Below are positions 1-12,813 of a stretch of 64,000 nucleotides of DNA, in pieces; the first letter of the stretch is position 1; each line of letters opens with the position of its first letter. The stretch comes from Ceratodon purpureus (lineage: Eukaryota > Streptophyta > Bryopsida > Pseudoditrichales > Ditrichaceae), in NCBI GenBank assembly GCA_014871385.1, contig CM026425.1:14265668-14329667 (forward strand). Reading direction: 5' to 3'. A program made the position numbers and the translations under genes. The notes beneath the pieces were generated by a model. The model saw nothing but the letters and a program-made list of their open reading frames with translations, did no database searches and was not told the origin of the DNA.

Positions 1-900
1 TAAACTTGAATTGGTAGATGAGAAAATGAGCAATGTTAAGTAGGGTGAGTGGGAATTCTAAGAGATGTGTTGTTGAGATTGAAGGACTCGTCAACATTGA
101 CACTTGTATATATCTAATTTACATGCATAAGGTGGTTGTACGCCCTGACAATAAACCTCGCCCTCGTCTTAAGGATGGATCAGACTCCTTCCTCTCTTTG
201 ATTTTAATTTTAGGTGGCATGAAATCCCTTTTTAGAAATTTTAATGGAAGCAAAGATCCTAAATTAGTCTACTGATATCCATTTCTCACCCTCCATGGAA
301 AAACCAAACTGGATTAAAATAGATTTGACTGGATGCGTTGGTAGACCCCTTAGAAATCAATATCAATTGAAACTCGAAAAGACCTTTCCTTGTATTTTAC
401 TTGTTATTTCTTCACAATTACATTCAAATGCCTCGATTTGTGGTCGGTTACCTGAGAGAAATGTCTGAATGCGTCCATTAGGAAGTGTAGGGTCCAACAT
501 TGCTATTTTCAGGCCAGTTTGGTTTTTCCAGGGAGGGTGAAATTTAGGGAATTTAAATTAATTAATATATATTTTTAATTTTAATTTTGTTTTTTTTCAT
601 CAACAAAATATTTATAGGGGGATTTTTGCTTTTTCCAATGGGCACCTTGCTTAGGAGGTTCTTGTCATTTAGACAAGAGCAAGGTTTATTGCTAGAGCTT
701 TGTGAGGATTCACGAATACGTGATGTTGAGATACTTCATACGAATTTAGAAAATTTAGATTTAAAGACGGAAATTGATATGAACTTGAATTAATAAACAA
801 AAAAATAAGCAATAACAAGAGGGACAAGAAGAAACTCTAAGGTATATATTGTAGAGATTGAAGTATTCTTCAACCTTGACCTTCGTATATATCTAATTTA
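1..900. repeat. Pair of diverged direct repeats of about 120 bp
   Basis: Bases 1-123 and about 781-900 resemble each other in the same orientation. Both run from an 'aacttgaatt' motif through 'gagattgaag' to 'gtatatatctaattta'. The similarity is imperfect, so the duplication is not recent. The stretch between holds the inverted-repeat element at 282-543 and AT-rich sequence with no convincing gene. The pair could be the ends of an old larger element or a segmental duplication; the left copy is cut by the window edge. Confidence 0.5.
282..543. mobile_element. Small inverted-repeat element (MITE-like)
   Basis: A terminal inverted repeat of about 30 bp is visible. The left arm is 282-312 and the right arm is about 514-543; both carry the motif GGAAAAACCAAACTGG on one strand or the other, with about three mismatches over the arms. 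The 200-bp interior has no reading frame. The size and structure fit a non-autonomous DNA transposon. I could not settle a target-site duplication, so the superfamily is unassigned. Confidence 0.55.
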
Positions 901-1387
901 AAGGAGAAGTGTTTCTAAAATAAAAACAAAATTATAATAAAAAGATCTAAAAGACTCAAGACGTCATGTTGCTACTTGGCTATGGTTATTGAATATGCAA
1001 TTTGTGCTTGAAGGTGTGAGGAGGCTCATGGATAGGACTTAGGGTAAGGATTAGGATTTTAAGGTGAACAGATTTTGAGGTCAAAAGTTTTAAAGCTTTG
1101 GAATTTAAAGGGCTACAAGATTTGGGGACGTTGGATTTATAATTATTTTTACTTTTGAAAATTTAAAATACTACTTAAAGTTTTTATTTTGATTTCATAT
1201 TTGATTTACTGTAATATTGTCTTCATATTTTAGCTAGGAGATATGTAATAATTATGTTCATTAATCAAAAAAAAATTCATGGATAAATAATCAAAGACCA
1301 TGAATGGAAAACAACTATGAGCTAATCATTAAAGTATAGAGTTGAAACTTTTTGTCATAGTAAAATAAATTGTTTCATTCTTCATAT

Positions 1388-1429
<42 letters not shown>

Positions 1430-1679
1430 TCTTTAAACATTAAGCTTATGAAAAGAAGAAATGAAGCTTCTTCTATGCATTTCATACCTTCAAAGTAGAA
1501 AAGAACTCTAATGCTATAAAGGAATAGAAAAGAAAAATTCTTCAAGCTAATTTTCTATAATACTTATACCATTCAAAAAATAGATGTGTTCAAAATATTT
1601 TGAAAATTTTAATAAATTTTGAAGTTAACAAAAAAATAAAAATAAAGGTATGGTACATTTATGGATTTTTGATTAAAAT
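544..1679. other. AT-rich gene-free stretch
   Basis: Apart from the right-hand direct repeat (781-900) and the poly-T tract, I see no coding potential, RNA gene or ordered repeat here. The base composition is like the flanks of the transposon remnants around it. Confidence 0.5.
1391..1428 (+). repeat. Poly-T tract of about 38 bases
   Basis: An almost pure run of T lies in an otherwise AT-rich, gene-free stretch. Read on the minus strand it is a poly-A tail-like run, which can mark the 3' end of a retroposed copy. No SINE, LINE or processed gene is recognisable beside it. Confidence 0.8.
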
Positions 1680-2560
1680 ATGTATGCTTTTATCTGTTTT
1701 TTATTTGCTAAATTCAACAATCTTGATATTTATGTCTTCATACCAAATATAAAAAAAATTGATACTCATATTATAGCAAGTGTTACTGTTGAAACTAAAG
1801 TTGTAGTTACTCTTGCTAGACTTGCGACTGGTAATTCATTGTCTATGATTGGAGATTTGTTAAGTATAGCGGAAAACACCACTTCTATAATTGCACAAGT
1901 ATGTTGCAAAGCCATCGAATCACATTTGTTACCTAACATAAAGAAAGATAAATGACTATAAGTAAGTGAAGACTATATTTTATGAGCTTGAATTCTATAT
2001 CTTCCATCATTGGTGCCTTATAAGTGCTTTAAATAGTTCTTACATGCCTATTGTTGCTTCAAGTAGGGACACTCCAAAACACTATTATCAAAAAGGATAT
2101 TATTACTTAGTTCTTTTATAAGAAGTGGTAAATGCATAATGTATGTTTTGAGATTTTGATTTTAGATGGCCAAGAAGTTATCACGATTGGTCTATATTTC
2201 AAAGAAGTAATTTAGGACAAGAGGTTATGAAAAATAATTATTTATCTTACAAAATTAATATGAGATGCTGCTTATCCAATGAGACCTTGGTTTTATAGTC
2301 CATTTAAAGAAGAAAAAGAAGGACTGTCTAAAGAAAATGCTTATTAGAATTACATCTAATCTAGTACTAAGACAGCAATAGAAATTTTTTTTGGATATTT
2401 AAAAGGAAAAAAAATGTATCTTCTTAAACGAATCAATGTGCCTTTACAAAATCTACTAGATTTTGTCACAAAGTGCATTTACTTTCGTAACTTGTGCATT
2501 GTACATTGCAATGGCTTCAATATGCATTGGACAGCAAGCGCATAAAAATCTCAAAGACTC
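1680..2560 (+). pseudogene. Degenerate PIF/Harbinger-type transposase
   Basis: The piece at 1680-1955 reads 'VVVTLARLATGNSLSMIGDL' and then a line resembling the HARBI1/PIF segment in which a helix-turn-helix-like stretch precedes '..LLP'. Further on, in shifted frames, the stretch about 2150-2500 reads 'WPRSYHDWSIFQRS', 'DAAYPMRPWFYSPF' and 'AIEIFFGYLKGKKMYLLKR'. These match the order of the DDE_Tnp_4 family: the 'PGS.HD' box, the 'GD.AYPL.PWL..P' box and the final 'A.VE..FG.LKGR...L' box. Several stops and frameshifts interrupt it, so it is dead. No terminal repeats were found by eye, so the element's ends are unknown. What is seen is the motif order; assignment to PIF/Harbinger rests on family knowledge. 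Confidence 0.75.
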
Positions 2561-3683
2561 TTTTGACAAGCAATTCGCCAACTTCGACAATGTGGGACAT
2601 AATGTTGTAAAGCTTAATATTGCAAAAAAATTCATAAAATAAATGGAAATAACATTCTTGCCTCCTCAAGCAACTCCTCGATCAGAATTACTACAATATG
2701 ATGGAGAGGTTCTAAAAGTTTTAGAAACACTGCTAAAAAAAATCAAGTACTTTTAAAAAGTAAAATTAAATAAAATTGTTAAAAGGATGTTACAACAACT
2801 TACCGTACAACATAAGATGATGATAAAAAAATTTGGAAGCTACACTTGGCTATATAAAGCAACATAACGCTTGATGAGGTTCTAGATGTAGAAATCAAAT
2901 CCAAATAGACGTTATTTTTTCTTAAAAATACTTCAATAAAATGAATATATGTTTTTCATTCATTTACATAATTTTGAAACGGTTTTAGACAATTTGTATC
3001 CTTCATCAATGTATACCCTAGATCAAAGTAGTTATATTCTAGAGCCCAATTCCATCTTTTATTAATTTTTGAAATAATCAATTAGCACTTCTAGATTTCA
3101 GCTAACTTGTAAGAAAAAATGTGCCAATCTTCAAGTGTTTTCCCGATTTTTACCACACTATAAAATGCATGGATTTAGGACAATGAATCTTTATTACTTG
3201 GAAAACACAAAGCATTAAGAGTTTTGAAACAAAGTTGACCATTGTTAAAGAATTATTTTGCAAAAACATATCTAAGAAGACCAAATATATTATCTGAAAA
3301 ACGTGTCCATAAATATGCCCAATATAAGAATTATGCACACTCACTTGCCATCTTGCACCAAAAATCTTAGACAATTATACTATGGAGCTTTAAACACTTT
3401 CTAGCCTTGAATATACACAATACTTGAGATTTTCACTCGGATCATACATCCAAATTACCTATTCTATTTGAATTTTCCTGTAACACCCAACACGCACTTC
3501 CGTATGTACTTGAATTAAATTTTAATGTGTCTTTAAAAATGTCTATGTGTGTAGATTCTTCTTGTAGGCATCACATGCCACCTCAATATGAGCCTTCGTT
3601 GTGATAAATTTCATCTGATACAGTGAATTTAACAACTATAAGTAATCTCTCATCCACTTTGCTTTCCCATTTGAAACATTGAA
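2561..3683. other. AT-rich stretch between two DNA transposons
   Basis: No gene, RNA or ordered repeat could be supported. The left part may belong to the 3' side of the Harbinger remnant. Confidence 0.4.
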
Positions 3684-4439
3684 TACTATATCCAAGGGTC
3701 AACTTCGACATAAATTAATTCAAAATAATAATGTCGGAATTTAAAAAAAATTACTCTGTCAATTTGCCGGAAAATCATGAAATACATTTAGACAAATGTC
3801 AAAATATCTTAAAAACCATCTCATGAACTGAAAGTCAAATACATTAAAAATGCTTGGAGTTATCTCAGAAAGCCTGGACACTTCCAAAATACACTCACGA
3901 GCGCCTTGCATTCTTGAAAATAGGCATCCATCATGGAGCACAAGCTGGCACTGACAAAAGTAATTCCCATGTAAATCACATGCAAGGTCAAACTAATTGT
4001 TATTAGCACGAGGCAAGCCTCGCACTAACCATGGAAAGCGGATCTCGTCGTAGACCACACAAAGCTCATCAACGGGCTCATTCAATCTTCTATACATTCG
4101 AGCTCTACACCATTCTTCTCCTCTTTTGCTCCTTCCCATCCGTGCACCTTCTCTCTTCGTGTGCCACCGTTACTTCTCTAGAGGGCTCTCTGGTGAAGGA
4201 GGTCAACGCTCTGTAGAGGAGGTCGGCGAAGGAGCTTGCCGAACCCCTCGATTGCGACTTGTGTCCAATCTTTGCTTCCGACGGCTGCACACCGGCGCCG
4301 TCCAACATCACAACCTCCTTGCCTTGTGGGTCAGCATGCACAACTAAGCTTGCACACAAGGATCTCGTCGTTGCTGTGAGGTCGTTGACTGAGGTTGAAA
4401 TTGCGTTGCTGAGGGTTTGGTGAGGGTTTAGATTGCTAA

Positions 4440-4570
4440 AGGGTTGAGAGATTGCTGCTAAGGGTTGAGAGCTGCTGAGGGTTTAGAGCCTCCGAAGAGG
4501 GAGAGCTGCCGGAGGGGGAGAGTGTCGAAGGGGGAGAGCTGCCGAAGGGGGAGAGCTGCCGAAGGAGCTG
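4440..4570 (+). repeat. GA/CTG-rich short imperfect tandem repeats
   Basis: Units close to 'gggggagagctgccgaa' recur several times inside the GC-rich part of the pogo-like element. Open frames across this stretch are repeat translation, not a recognisable protein. Confidence 0.6.
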
Positions 4571-4998
4571 CCAAAGGGTGAGATTGTGCTGCCACTGGAG
4601 GGGTCTGCCGTAGGTTGCTGCTCTGCCATAGTTGGGTGCTGCAGCATCGTCCTGCCTGCGTAAGGTACAGTACACTCCTTACTGCCTAGCAATTTTGTAG
4701 TCTTCCTTTGTTGGAGCTTCTTAGTCTTCTTCTGTGTTTAGCAATTCATAGTCTTCTTTTGCTGTTTAGGTTGAGGTCGCTGCTGCAGCATCGAGGTTGC
4801 CGCTGCGGGTGCAAAATGTTGATTGGGCTGAAGGAGTCTTACGCTGAAGGATCTGATACAAGTCAAATTAGAGAGTCTGCCAAAGGTGAGAGTCACACTC
4901 TAATATTCCTTTTCCTTAATCTAATGTTTGTTGCCTGGGTAGTTTTCCCTTCCCACCTTGCTGATTGCTTGTCTCGCCATTGTTGTGCAGATTTCTGG

Positions 4999-6795
4999 TC
5001 AAAGAGGATAGAGGACAGAAGTCTTGGTAAGGTTTAGATTTTTGGATTCTAACATTTTGTATTTCAAGAATTGAGATCTGAAATCAATGTCTAAGTGTAT
5101 GAATGATTGAACATACCTTTTTCTGGCCTGGTCTTTCATGGTACATATAGTAGATCTCTTGTTTTCTGCTTTTACATTTGCAACATTAAATAGACTTCTC
5201 TCCATCATGAATTTAACACTTAGATCTGGATCTGTGTCATCTTCTTTTTCTCTGAAATCTTCTTCAGCATCCACCACTTCTTTGAACAAAGAGTTTTTCA
5301 TGTGTGCCTCCATTGCTAATGTCTGAAATGTTGTTTCAAAAGCTTGATCTAAACGACACATAGACTAGCCTTTTGTATCATGCTTGACTTGTTGATATGT
5401 TGCCATGCACGAAATAGCCATTTACAGATCATAGGCTTTAGGACTGACAATTTCGTGTCTAACTTGACATCTTGAAGCTGCCTCTCATCGATATTTTTGC
5501 CAAGAGTCTCACTTGTATGTTGATCAAGCTGCTGTCGAAATGCATGCTTGAAAGGACGCTATAACATCACATCTGCAGGTTGGAAGACACTTGTGCAATT
5601 TGTAAGCACAAAGATAAGAAGAATCTCTGCATTTGTCAACTTTAGCCAAGAGATGAATTCTTTCAAAATATGCACACTCTAGTAGTCCAAGATCCAAATC
5701 AGCTTTGAATTTGAATCTAACCCCATTGCTTGGACTTGTCTTCTTCTATATGGTTGTAAAACTGCTTCCACAAATTGTTTGCATGTTGTGAAGTTGCTCC
5801 AGTGATTGCTAGAGAATGTTAAAAGGCGACCTGCCGTCCAGCATTTTGAGGAGGTAGGGATCGTTCAGTTGTCCCTGTAAAAACAATCTGCAAAGGTAAC
5901 AATTGTCCACCTGCAGAAGAGGATAAAGAAGCAGTAATCTGCCTTCTATTCTCCATGCCAAACACTTGTACATGCTTAGAGCTTTTTTCTGTCCAAGTGC
6001 GGGTCCCACCGATTGGTACCAAGTGTATCCCGGTTTGGTCTGTATTGATGACCAACTCAGGTGGAATGGAATGAGCTTTGATTTAGTAAGCAATTCAATG
6101 TGTCGTATCTAAACCTTGTTGTTCTCAATCTGCTGGAAGCTTTCTTGCTGCACTTGTGTTTTCCCTAAAGCTCCAATCTAAGTTTGTTCTTACAAAATCA
6201 CTTGTCCATTCCAAAGAAACCCTAAAATCATTTGGACATTGAAAATTTAGGAGGCTAAGCTCTCTTTTCTAAATGAGGGTTCAAATTAAATTCCTCACTG
6301 AAGATAGAAACAAAGGTTGACGTGCCTCACGATGTGCCTTTAGCAAACTATAATCTCCTCTTCTAAGTCATGATGTTTAGACAAAACATATGAATGTTGA
6401 GCACCACTTGTATAAGCTGTTGTTTCTTTGAAGATTGCTTGTTTTGTGCCATCTTTTAGTTCTTTTGTTAAAATGAACCACTCTCCTAAAGAACCTCTAG
6501 TCAAATTGTCATATATACTCTTATTTTGACCTGGTAATTTGTACTTCACTTGCAAGTACCTTAGAGCAAGACTAAGACTTTTATGAAGATTGAGAGTTCC
6601 GTAGATAGGATCCCAAAGAGATGGAACAAACGAGTTTGTGTATGGCCCCCTAACCTTTGTGATTCTTGGTGTTGCATTTGATTTGTCTTCTTTGGTTGGA
6701 AGTAGCACAACTTCAATTTGCATCCTAGGCCTACCAACTGGTCGCTTTTGAACTTGTACCTTCATAGATTGCTCCAACTCCATCTTCACATGCAT
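4999..6795 (-). pseudogene. DDE_1 (pogo/Tigger/Jerky-type) transposase, interrupted
   Basis: The N-terminal part (6795-6340) starts at an ATG and reads 'QKRPVGRPRMQ', an AT-hook/NLS-like stretch, then a helical region. The catalytic core follows at about 6060-5810 with 'VINTDQTGIHLVPIGGTRTW' and then 'KSSKHVQVFGMENRRQITAS', the first DDE box of this family (NTDQT). Further on (about 5690-5360) come 'WSVHILKEFISWLK' and 'CTSVFQPADVMLQRPFKHAF', the family's 'D..S.H' and 'T...QPAD' boxes; the first aspartate position reads DYWS. At least an in-frame stop after residue about 150 and frame changes near 5800 break it. Related proteins are common in plant and fungal genomes. Function when intact: cut-and-paste transposition. 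Confidence 0.8.
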
Positions 6796-7647
6796 CTATA
6801 CAAAGTCACGCTCAACCCTATCTTCCATTTCATCTTTGTCTATAGTGGTGAACATATTGCTCAAAAGCTGTTGCTTAGCCATACTCTCAATCATCCAAAT
6901 CAAAGCCCTACAACTAACAAGCTCTTACAAAATCGAATACATTGTTGCAAAGCTCACAAAAGAACCACTTGCACAAGCAAACTCCATGAAAAACACTGAA
7001 ATTATGGTTGGTTAAGCAAAGCAAAATAAATGTTTAGGGTAAGTTAATTGAAAGGGCGGTTGTTACTTTCAAATGAAGATGACGGAATAACAAACATTTG
7101 ATGAAACTTCATCAATTCTAGATGAAAGTCTAACCCACAGTTAATTATATTTTCAAAAAGTCAAAATTATAAAAATTACTTTTTTTACTGACGGACATTA
7201 AAATCTGAGATTAATTAATTATTCGACCAAGAGGTGTCGAAGCTGACCCTTGGATACGGTAGTACACATCAAACAATGTAATCAATGAATCACAAAAGTA
7301 TAAATTAAAAAAAAAATGATAATATCAAATTCTTTAAAAAATAAAATCATTTGCATTCATAAAAATAAAGTCAAAAATAATGATTGAAATTGCCTACTTT
7401 TAAAGAATGGCTTTAATTCGATGCCATTCAAACATTTGCTCAGTTAAACCTTTTCAAAACCTCTCATTTTTCTCCCAATTTTTGAACAAAAGTAATTTTT
7501 GATTTCTTTTGTTACTCTTTTGTTGTTGCTTGGCACTAGCAACACAAGATTTGCAAAAATTGATTATTGTGAAGAAATTCACCCTTTTGCAACTCCATAG
7601 TGCTTTTTTCAATTTGGAAAATGCCTAACAACTCTTGCAACTTGCTC

Positions 7648-8134
7648 TCATTTTTCACCACATAAAGTAAAATAAGACAGTTTTTGAGAAAAGGTTATAC
7701 TTTCGCTTTCTCCTCCAAATCTGCCCACACAATCTTTGTTTTCTTCTTCTAATGTTGAGTTTTCTTCCAAATTACCTTTCTTGCTCTTTTGAAAGGATTT
7801 GACATCACAATAAAATTCATTTTTTTTGAATTTACCACTCTTTTTTTTCCTTGCACCTTCTGGGCCTAGTAGTGGTTTACTAACTTTGAGGTTTGATAGA
7901 TAATGATCATGATGATGTTTTAGATAACCATTCAAATCTTTTCTATGATTTCAAGATCTAAATTTGCAAAAGTCACTTTGAATGACAGCAATACATTTGA
8001 ATAGTTTCTCTTTCTTGTTCTTGTCTAAAATCCAATGCTTCTTGTCAACAACTTTTATACTTTCCTTCATAGTCAGACTCTTCTTCAACCTCTATATCTT
8101 CAACCTCTTGTTCTTGTACCCTTGACCATGTCAT
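7648..8134 (-). pseudogene. Remnant of an unknown lysine/acid-rich coding region
   Basis: From an ATG at 8134 on the minus strand a short acidic frame (MTWSRVQEQEVEDIEVEEES) is stopped, and after frame changes a 95-residue open stretch (7935-7648) follows. That stretch is rich in Lys, Glu and Ser and has two HH.H-like histidines near its start. It looks like decayed coding DNA lying next to the pogo-like element, but I recognise no family. It may equally be chance. Confidence 0.25.
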
Positions 8135-8504
8135 GATGCCTAAATTCAAACATATAATTTAGAATTATTAGAAAATAATAACAACAAAATATTTACAATC
8201 ATTAAAAATAATATAACAATATAACAAATAATAAGAATTCCAAAAGCTTTGTAAAATAAAATACAAATCTAAACCTTAAAACCTAGACCTACATCCATGT
8301 TCCTTCCCCTTTTCCTTTCTTCTCCATCCTTCTCTACCCTCTTCCTCTCATTGTAGCATATACAATTCAGACATAATTTAATTAATAAAATTCAAACATT
8401 ATTTAATTTACACAATTTGGACATCATTCACAATTATGACGCCATTTAGATTACACAGTTCAAACATTGCTCAAATCACATATTTTAAAAATTCAATTCC
8501 CTAC

Positions 8505-8830
8505 CCTTTAAGTGACAGAATCCCCTCTCTTCCCCTCTCCTGAACCACCCTCCCTTCTCATGAACCCCCCTCCTTTCTCATGAACCCACCTTCCCCTCTC
8601 CCCATTCCAAACCCTCCTCTCTCCCAATTCCAAACCCTCCTCTCTCTCAATTCCAAACCCTCCCCTCCCTCGATTCCATCCCCTCCCCTCTACTCTCACA
8701 ATTTAAACCCCTCTTTTGAACCGCCCCTCATCCCTCTCTTCTCCCCTCCTCCAATTCCAACCCCTGTCTTGAACCCCGCCCCTCACCTCTCCAGATCCCG
8801 ACCCCTCTTTCTCGACCCCTCTCTCCCGAC
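8505..8830 (+). repeat. C/T-rich minisatellite-like tract
   Basis: Imperfect units close to 'caattccaaaccctcctctctc' and 'ccctcctctctcccaattcc' repeat for about 300 bases with almost no purines in runs. Both strands stay open across it (a Pro/Ser-rich frame on one strand, an Arg/Gly/Glu-rich frame on the other), which follows from the composition and is not evidence for a protein. Confidence 0.75.
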
Positions 8831-11800
8831 CCCGCCCTTACATGATCGTTGTTGGTAGCCCGTTGAGCTGCGCTTCGCCTCCCGCCTGCGAGCTCGCCCT
8901 CACCTGGAGATTGTGACCCTGCGATCTGCCCTCCTAGTGATCCTCGCTCATCCTGTAACAACTACATCCAATGCACGCTGCCCCATCATGGCCCCGTCAC
9001 CAACAAAAGCTTTGTCACCAACGAAATCATTGGATGGAATTCTGTTTCATTGCATGAGGAAACTAGATCGGTGAAATACTCTTGCAACTGTAGAATTCGC
9101 AAAAGAACATAGGTGTCCCTGCAACGCTTCTTCCCTACGGTTAGAACCAACAAAAATGATTTGGACAGAGAAAATTTTTAGGTGTTGCCCCAATAATTTG
9201 AACAAAGCTAACAAAATTAGTTTCTCCCTCAAGCTTCATTGTCCTAACAAAACAACGACAAACCGGCACTAGTGGCACACAAATTCTTACTCTCCATACC
9301 TTCCTCTAACACACCTTGAGCAAGCATAGCCAAACTTAAAATGTAGATTCCAATTCATCACAATTTAAAGGTAAAAATAAGCAAGAATTGATAAAAAAAC
9401 ATTTAAAAAGTATGGGATGAAATTCCTTTGGAGCAATTGAAACGGTGCATTTCAACTATGCCCAATCATATTAAAGTAGTGATTTCAACTAGAATGGAAA
9501 TACTAGGTGGTAGGTAGTGTACAAGAAAATACAAATGCTTATTTAATTTTCAGGTTTATATGTATATGACTTTCGTGATATTGAAGTGCATTTCACGAGC
9601 ATTCCAACGCAATTTGAAATTCCAAATTCCATCAATTTTTGAGCAAGTTCTTCCATTCCAATTTCTTTTAGTTTTTTCATTGTTTTTTGCACTACGACTG
9701 GAATGTGTAGCCCACTGCACAGTACAGTAAACTTGGCTGCCTACTGACAATGAGAAGATTTTTGTTTGCTGGGTTGCCAGTTCACCACTGAAATTATGTC
9801 AGAAACTTGGCTAGCAGGTGAATGTCGTAACAGGTGGGGCCCTGTTCACTCTGTAGATGGTAGTACGGAAAGTCCACCATGTACGCACTTGTTCTTGTCC
9901 AGAATCGATGGTTTCAAACATCTGTGTCGTACATGACAAGGTTTTGGACAGAAGTGTGCGCTTGTTCATCAGTCAAGCCTTGATTGTTGCCATTGTGTAA
10001 CTTTGGGAGCATTATTGCAAATGTCCATGAATCATTATGCAGGCCCAGCAGCTGTTGGAAAAGAAAGAAAGGCATTGTAAATCACTTTGGAATCCATGTC
10101 ACAGTTCTTGAATGGGGATGTCTGGCACAACGAGCACCTCACTTGGGCTTCTTTAATAAGTTTCTCAAAGACAACTCTGTTGCAATTGAGACGTGACCTT
10201 GGTAACTTTGTGCACGTCTTGTCAGAAGCTGAGTTTCTGGTTAATTCCATATTTGGTGAATCACTTCCCACAATTCGTAAGCCCACTCATTCACCATCTC
10301 AGTACATACTTAGTACCATGTAGAGAACTCAATCAACACAAGTCAAAACACTTTCTTCTGTGTGGAGAAAGCTTTCTGACTTATTGCTCAATTACAATAG
10401 ATTACCCAATTGACAGATTGATTTCCGAGCAGCCCTAAAAAAGAGTAGCTAGTTCTCCTTCCTTACATCATCAGTGAGCCACTGTACTCGCATACTGCAA
10501 GGCGAGCTGTGACCTTGAAGAAAAGACAGGCTCTACGAAGTTTCCCACAACCGTGATGTACAAATGCGGCAATCTACCCAAAGATGAGAATATTTTTTTC
10601 ACAACTTTTAGATAGAAATTATACTGGAGGGCAATGATCTACAAAGTGATAGGCAGGAGCTGGGAGTAACTTATTCAGCTGGATGTCCTCAAGCCAGGCA
10701 TGAACTGGTGGCACCATATGTGAATGGCAGAATGCATTTGTTACTCTGGAGAAATGAGTGAACGCATCCAAGCTGGAATCTAAGGCAGGACAGAAGTTGT
10801 TGAAAATGTGATGAGTTCTCTCATGATGCATGTCTGCTATCCATGTGATGCCAGTTCATTGGCTGCAATCTAATAGACTAGACATTCTCGTGCAACTACT
10901 TGCTTAAAAACCCGTAAGTTAGCATGATCAACATATTCTGAAAACTACTACTCAAGTACAAGACCATTAGACTACTCTGTTCACATTAGTACTGCTTAAT
11001 CGGTGCTGACTGTTCTATTTCATGCAATCTGCATTAAGGAATGACAGCAGCATACATGTAGTGTGGACAAACCAAAAGGGTTCACATATGCTTGTTAAAG
11101 CTTGGCATTTCTAGCTAGTGAATGTCAGCCTCTTCAGTGAGACTACTCCCCTAAACCCTATCTCATCTTTCCTTACATACTTAGGTCTTAGGTAGAGTGC
11201 CTCAAATGTATTGACCCTCACTGCAATGTGTGACCGGCTCATCCACAAATCATGTAACCAGGAAGTCATGCATAACAGCAGACCGACTCAAATAGAAAAA
11301 GAAAAGAAAAACCGGCAATTTCACTATGATCACACTTGAGAGTGACATAAGAGTGCATATTCTGGAGCCTGCTTGGAAAGCCAGACACAATTACTGTCAA
11401 CAAGTACAGAAGTCAATTCTAGAATCACTGTGCACAACGCACTTCAGAAACTTTTCTCCATCCAAAAAATGTGCTACATTGTCTCGTAAACCTTAATATT
11501 TGTCGAACGACTAAAGGATTACCCACACAATTCGAAATGAGAGAAAAAGCTGGCAATGTGCCGCGGTTTACAAATAAACAAAACAGGGCGAACCACACGA
11601 AGATCTGAATCTTTACTATGTCACAACTAAATAGGTAGCAACCACCCTAACTTTGATGTGGTTGCTGTTCGACTATCAATCAAAAACTGTGCACCTGGGC
11701 TAAGTAATAAAATTCTGTGGAACATAATCGATCACTGCACAGTAAGATCACCACGTAACTTATTTTTTTTGTTAATCCACAGCGAACCTGTCTTATCAAA

Positions 11801-12813
11801 CACTCTCGGATCCACTGCTGGCTCTTGATCGATCGAGGGACGACCTGGTACATTATGATCTGCTTGTGTCTATCTTGGAGCTGTAGCTAAGTGTTACATG
11901 TCCTTATTGCAAAATAAAGTGGGTCATCCGAATAAGAGCACAATTTTACTTGAAGCTCCCAGACTTGATTGTTGCTCCAGCTGCTTGATCTGCCAGGTCG
12001 CTGCGGAAGGGCGCTGTACACGGCATATCCTGCTTGCTTTTGAAAGATGTGCCTCTAGTGTCGTACGCAAAGGGTGACTGATCATGTTGGCAGGAACGTA
12101 TAAGTTTTGTCTCCAGAAAGTTCCGAGTTACCATATTCTGAGCACCACAAAAAACCACCACACAACTACAATTAGTAATTTAGTCTCCCAATCAAACTTT
12201 CCCTTTCATATTACTACGTCTCAATTGAAGATAACCCATTCAACCCAGCCAAAAGGAAAATTTGCAAGCTGGAGTCTGCAATACTGCGAGCGAGTGAATA
12301 TCATGTCCTATCATATTAAAGGTATTTATCCACGGATTACCGCAAGCGACAAGCTATTTCAATCTGCCAGCTTTCAAAATGGTCCATGTACAAGAGATGC
12401 AAATAGCGTGATGCTACATTGCATAATCAAACTAATTTCTGCTCTTTATTACCATCAGATTCTTCTCAAGCACACGTAATTAGAACGTCAATGAGCAACT
12501 TGGACAATCACAAAACAATCCCCACAGGAACAGTACTCCTATTCCGGTTACTAATCCTTGACGTTCTTTAGTGGCAATTCCCAATGCCTCGGGCCAATGG
12601 TCCATGCAGCCAACATTGACCACTTAACCCACACCGTCACGCCAAAGCTACAATTTGCACGCCACTAACTAGCCTTCATAGATACAATCCAATGCCAGTC
12701 CAATCGACCTAACAAGGCTGTAACCTAATGCAGCCAACTCGACATTCAATCCGTTTCAAAAATGGTTAGGAAATCAACTGACCTAACAAGACGACGCCCA
12801 CGCCATCGCCACC
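8831..12813. other. Intergenic stretch with no supported gene
   Basis: I read all frames and found only short open stretches without family resemblance, codon bias or linked splice sites. The right part lies downstream of the fasciclin-like gene, so its 3' UTR and polyadenylation site fall somewhere just left of 12814. The moderate GC content and lack of transposon motifs from about 9.8 to 12.7 kb would also fit a long non-coding transcript, which cannot be shown from sequence alone. Confidence 0.4.

Larger units (their letters stand above)
3684..7264 (-). mobile_element. Pogo/Tigger-like DNA transposon (DDE_1 type), about 3.6 kb
   Basis: The ends carry a terminal inverted repeat of about 27-30 bp. 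The left arm is 3684-3710 and the right arm is 7235-7264 read on the minus strand. Both contain TATCCAAGGGTCA and CTTCGACA; the right arm has three extra bases after TACTA. Between them lies a DDE_1 transposase on the minus strand (about 6795 to 5000). The left-hand part (about 4030-4850) is more GC-rich, with repeated 'gagagctgccgaagg'-like units. TA at the outer edge fits Tc1/mariner-pogo target preference. The transposase is interrupted, so this copy is probably not self-mobile. Confidence 0.75.

Noticed and set aside
4031-4850. Several short open frames in the GC-rich part of the pogo-like element
   Set aside because: Repeat-derived composition, no recognisable protein.
8580-8961. Pro-rich and Arg/Gly-rich open frames in the C/T tract
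   Set aside because: Translation of a minisatellite-like tract.
9984-12479. Short open frames on both strands between 10 and 12.5 kb
   Set aside because: No family resemblance and no linked splice sites; may be non-coding transcript but cannot be supported.
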